From a bacterium (GTDB lineage: Bacteria; Bacillota_I; Bacilli_A; RFN20; DUOF01): a stretch of 12,825 nt of DNA. Shown here piece after piece: positions 12,529 to 12,825 of the stretch; the first letter of the stretch is position 1; every line of letters starts with the position of its first letter. The position numbers and the translations under genes were made by a program. Below the pieces are notes generated by a model. The model did not search any database. It saw only the letters and a program-made list of their open reading frames with translations, and had not been told where the DNA came from. The stretch lies in NCBI GenBank assembly GCA_012839015.1, contig DUOF01000122.1, positions 1 through 12,825 of the forward strand, read 5' to 3'.

Positions 12529-12825
12529 ATTTCTTTTAGATGGAGTTGGGACTGATACTTAGCTTCCAACTCTTTTAATTTTTCTTCATTAATAGAAAAG
12601 ACAAGTGTAACCCTTACCTCAAATTTCTTATTTATTATGTTACCATCGTATTTTTCAATTAGATAAGAGATTTTATCAAAATCTTCATAATTGCAAACCA
12701 ACTCATAAGTATTCATGGGAACATACTGAGAAATACTGGCTACATTCAAAGCCTCATTAGTCGCCTTTGAATATGCTCTTATTAGGCCACCACTTCCTAG
12801 TTTAATACCCCCAAAATATCTTACC
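12510..12825 (-). CDS. yigZ: YigZ/IMPACT family protein, C-terminal part
   Basis: About 104 C-terminal residues are present; the gene continues past the right edge. The family signature RYFGGIKLGSGGLIRAYSKA lies at the upstream end of the fragment, followed by the linker TNEALNVASISQYVPM. A C-terminal ferredoxin-like domain follows (about the last 70 residues, YELVCNYEDFDKISYLIEKY onward). Full-length members are about 205-215 residues, so roughly half is missing. A TTG at 12749 could look like a start but lies inside the conserved domain and is not the true one. YigZ proteins are broadly conserved cytoplasmic proteins; members have been linked to translation control and peptidase activity, but the role in Bacilli is unsettled. 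It is convergent with the M23 gene. Confidence 0.92.
   Translation of the reverse strand, partial: VRYFGGIKLGSGGLIRAYSKATNEALNVASISQYVPMNTYELVCNYEDFDKISYLIEKYDGNIINKKFEVRVTLVFSINEEKLKELEAKYQSQLHLKEIRKDKV

Noticed and set aside
1..12825. Mycoplasma-type code with TGA as tryptophan.
   Set aside because: TGA ends ricA and the M23 gene at sensible positions, no conserved domain contains an internal TGA, and tryptophans are encoded by TGG.
1..12825. Mobile elements, CRISPR arrays, tRNA or rRNA genes.
   Set aside because: No transposase, integrase, regular spacer-repeat pattern, tRNA cloverleaf or rRNA sequence was recognised; the only repeats are the transporter fragment and short operator-like sites.

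Overview
Organism. This is AT-rich DNA using the standard stop set: several genes end in TGA and tryptophan is TGG, so it does not use the Mycoplasma code. Shine-Dalgarno sequences are strong (AGGAGG, AGGTGAT). The gene content is that of the Bacillota, class Bacilli. The window carries outer spore coat protein CotE, SpoVS, a SpoIIQ-like M23 protein, a RicA-like protein directly after miaB, GlmU and YigZ. I infer a low-GC Bacilli lineage that forms spores or descends from spore formers. The Turicibacter/Haloplasma/Erysipelotrichia/Izemoplasma side is possible, but the sequence alone does not fix the genus.

Layout. (1) 1-1115: the start of a minus-strand cold shock gene; then a decayed second copy of the 5' part of the cation transporter gene (about 191-420, plus strand); then a minus-strand membrane protein (495-899) with its own terminator. 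(2) 1116-2258: a cation diffusion facilitator transporter. (3) 2337-6495: a tight unit of ABC exporter ATPase, ABC-2-like permease, miaB and a short ricA-like gene. (4) 6549-7491: two overlapping genes of unknown role, a zinc-ribbon membrane protein and a bacterial PH-domain protein. (5) 7569-10489: cotE, glmU and a secreted, membrane-anchored protein of unknown function, ending at a terminator. (6) 10605-11772: spoVS, a small secreted protein of unknown function and rpiB, ending at a terminator. (7) 11864-12493: a monocistronic SpoIIQ-like M23 protein. (8) 12510 to the right edge: yigZ on the minus strand, convergent with it and sharing the terminator hairpin.

How the genes fit together. From memory, Bacillus subtilis has the order rny-ymdB-spoVS-tdh-kbl-miaB-ymcA(ricA)-cotE-mutS. 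This window keeps miaB-ricA-cotE, with two foreign genes between ricA and cotE, and keeps spoVS nearby but downstream. It therefore looks like a rearranged core sporulation and development neighbourhood. The uncharacterised genes inside it (the zinc-ribbon/PH pair, the anchored surface protein after glmU and the small secreted protein after spoVS) are candidates for unrecognised envelope or sporulation functions by context only.

Most notable points: the decayed transporter duplication, which also includes the promoter region; a terminator-like hairpin in front of cotE whose 3' arm is the cotE ribosome binding site; the loss of one zinc ligand in the SpoIIQ-like protein; and a ricA-like gene that lacks the usual C-terminal extension. 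No RNA gene, CRISPR array or insertion sequence was seen.
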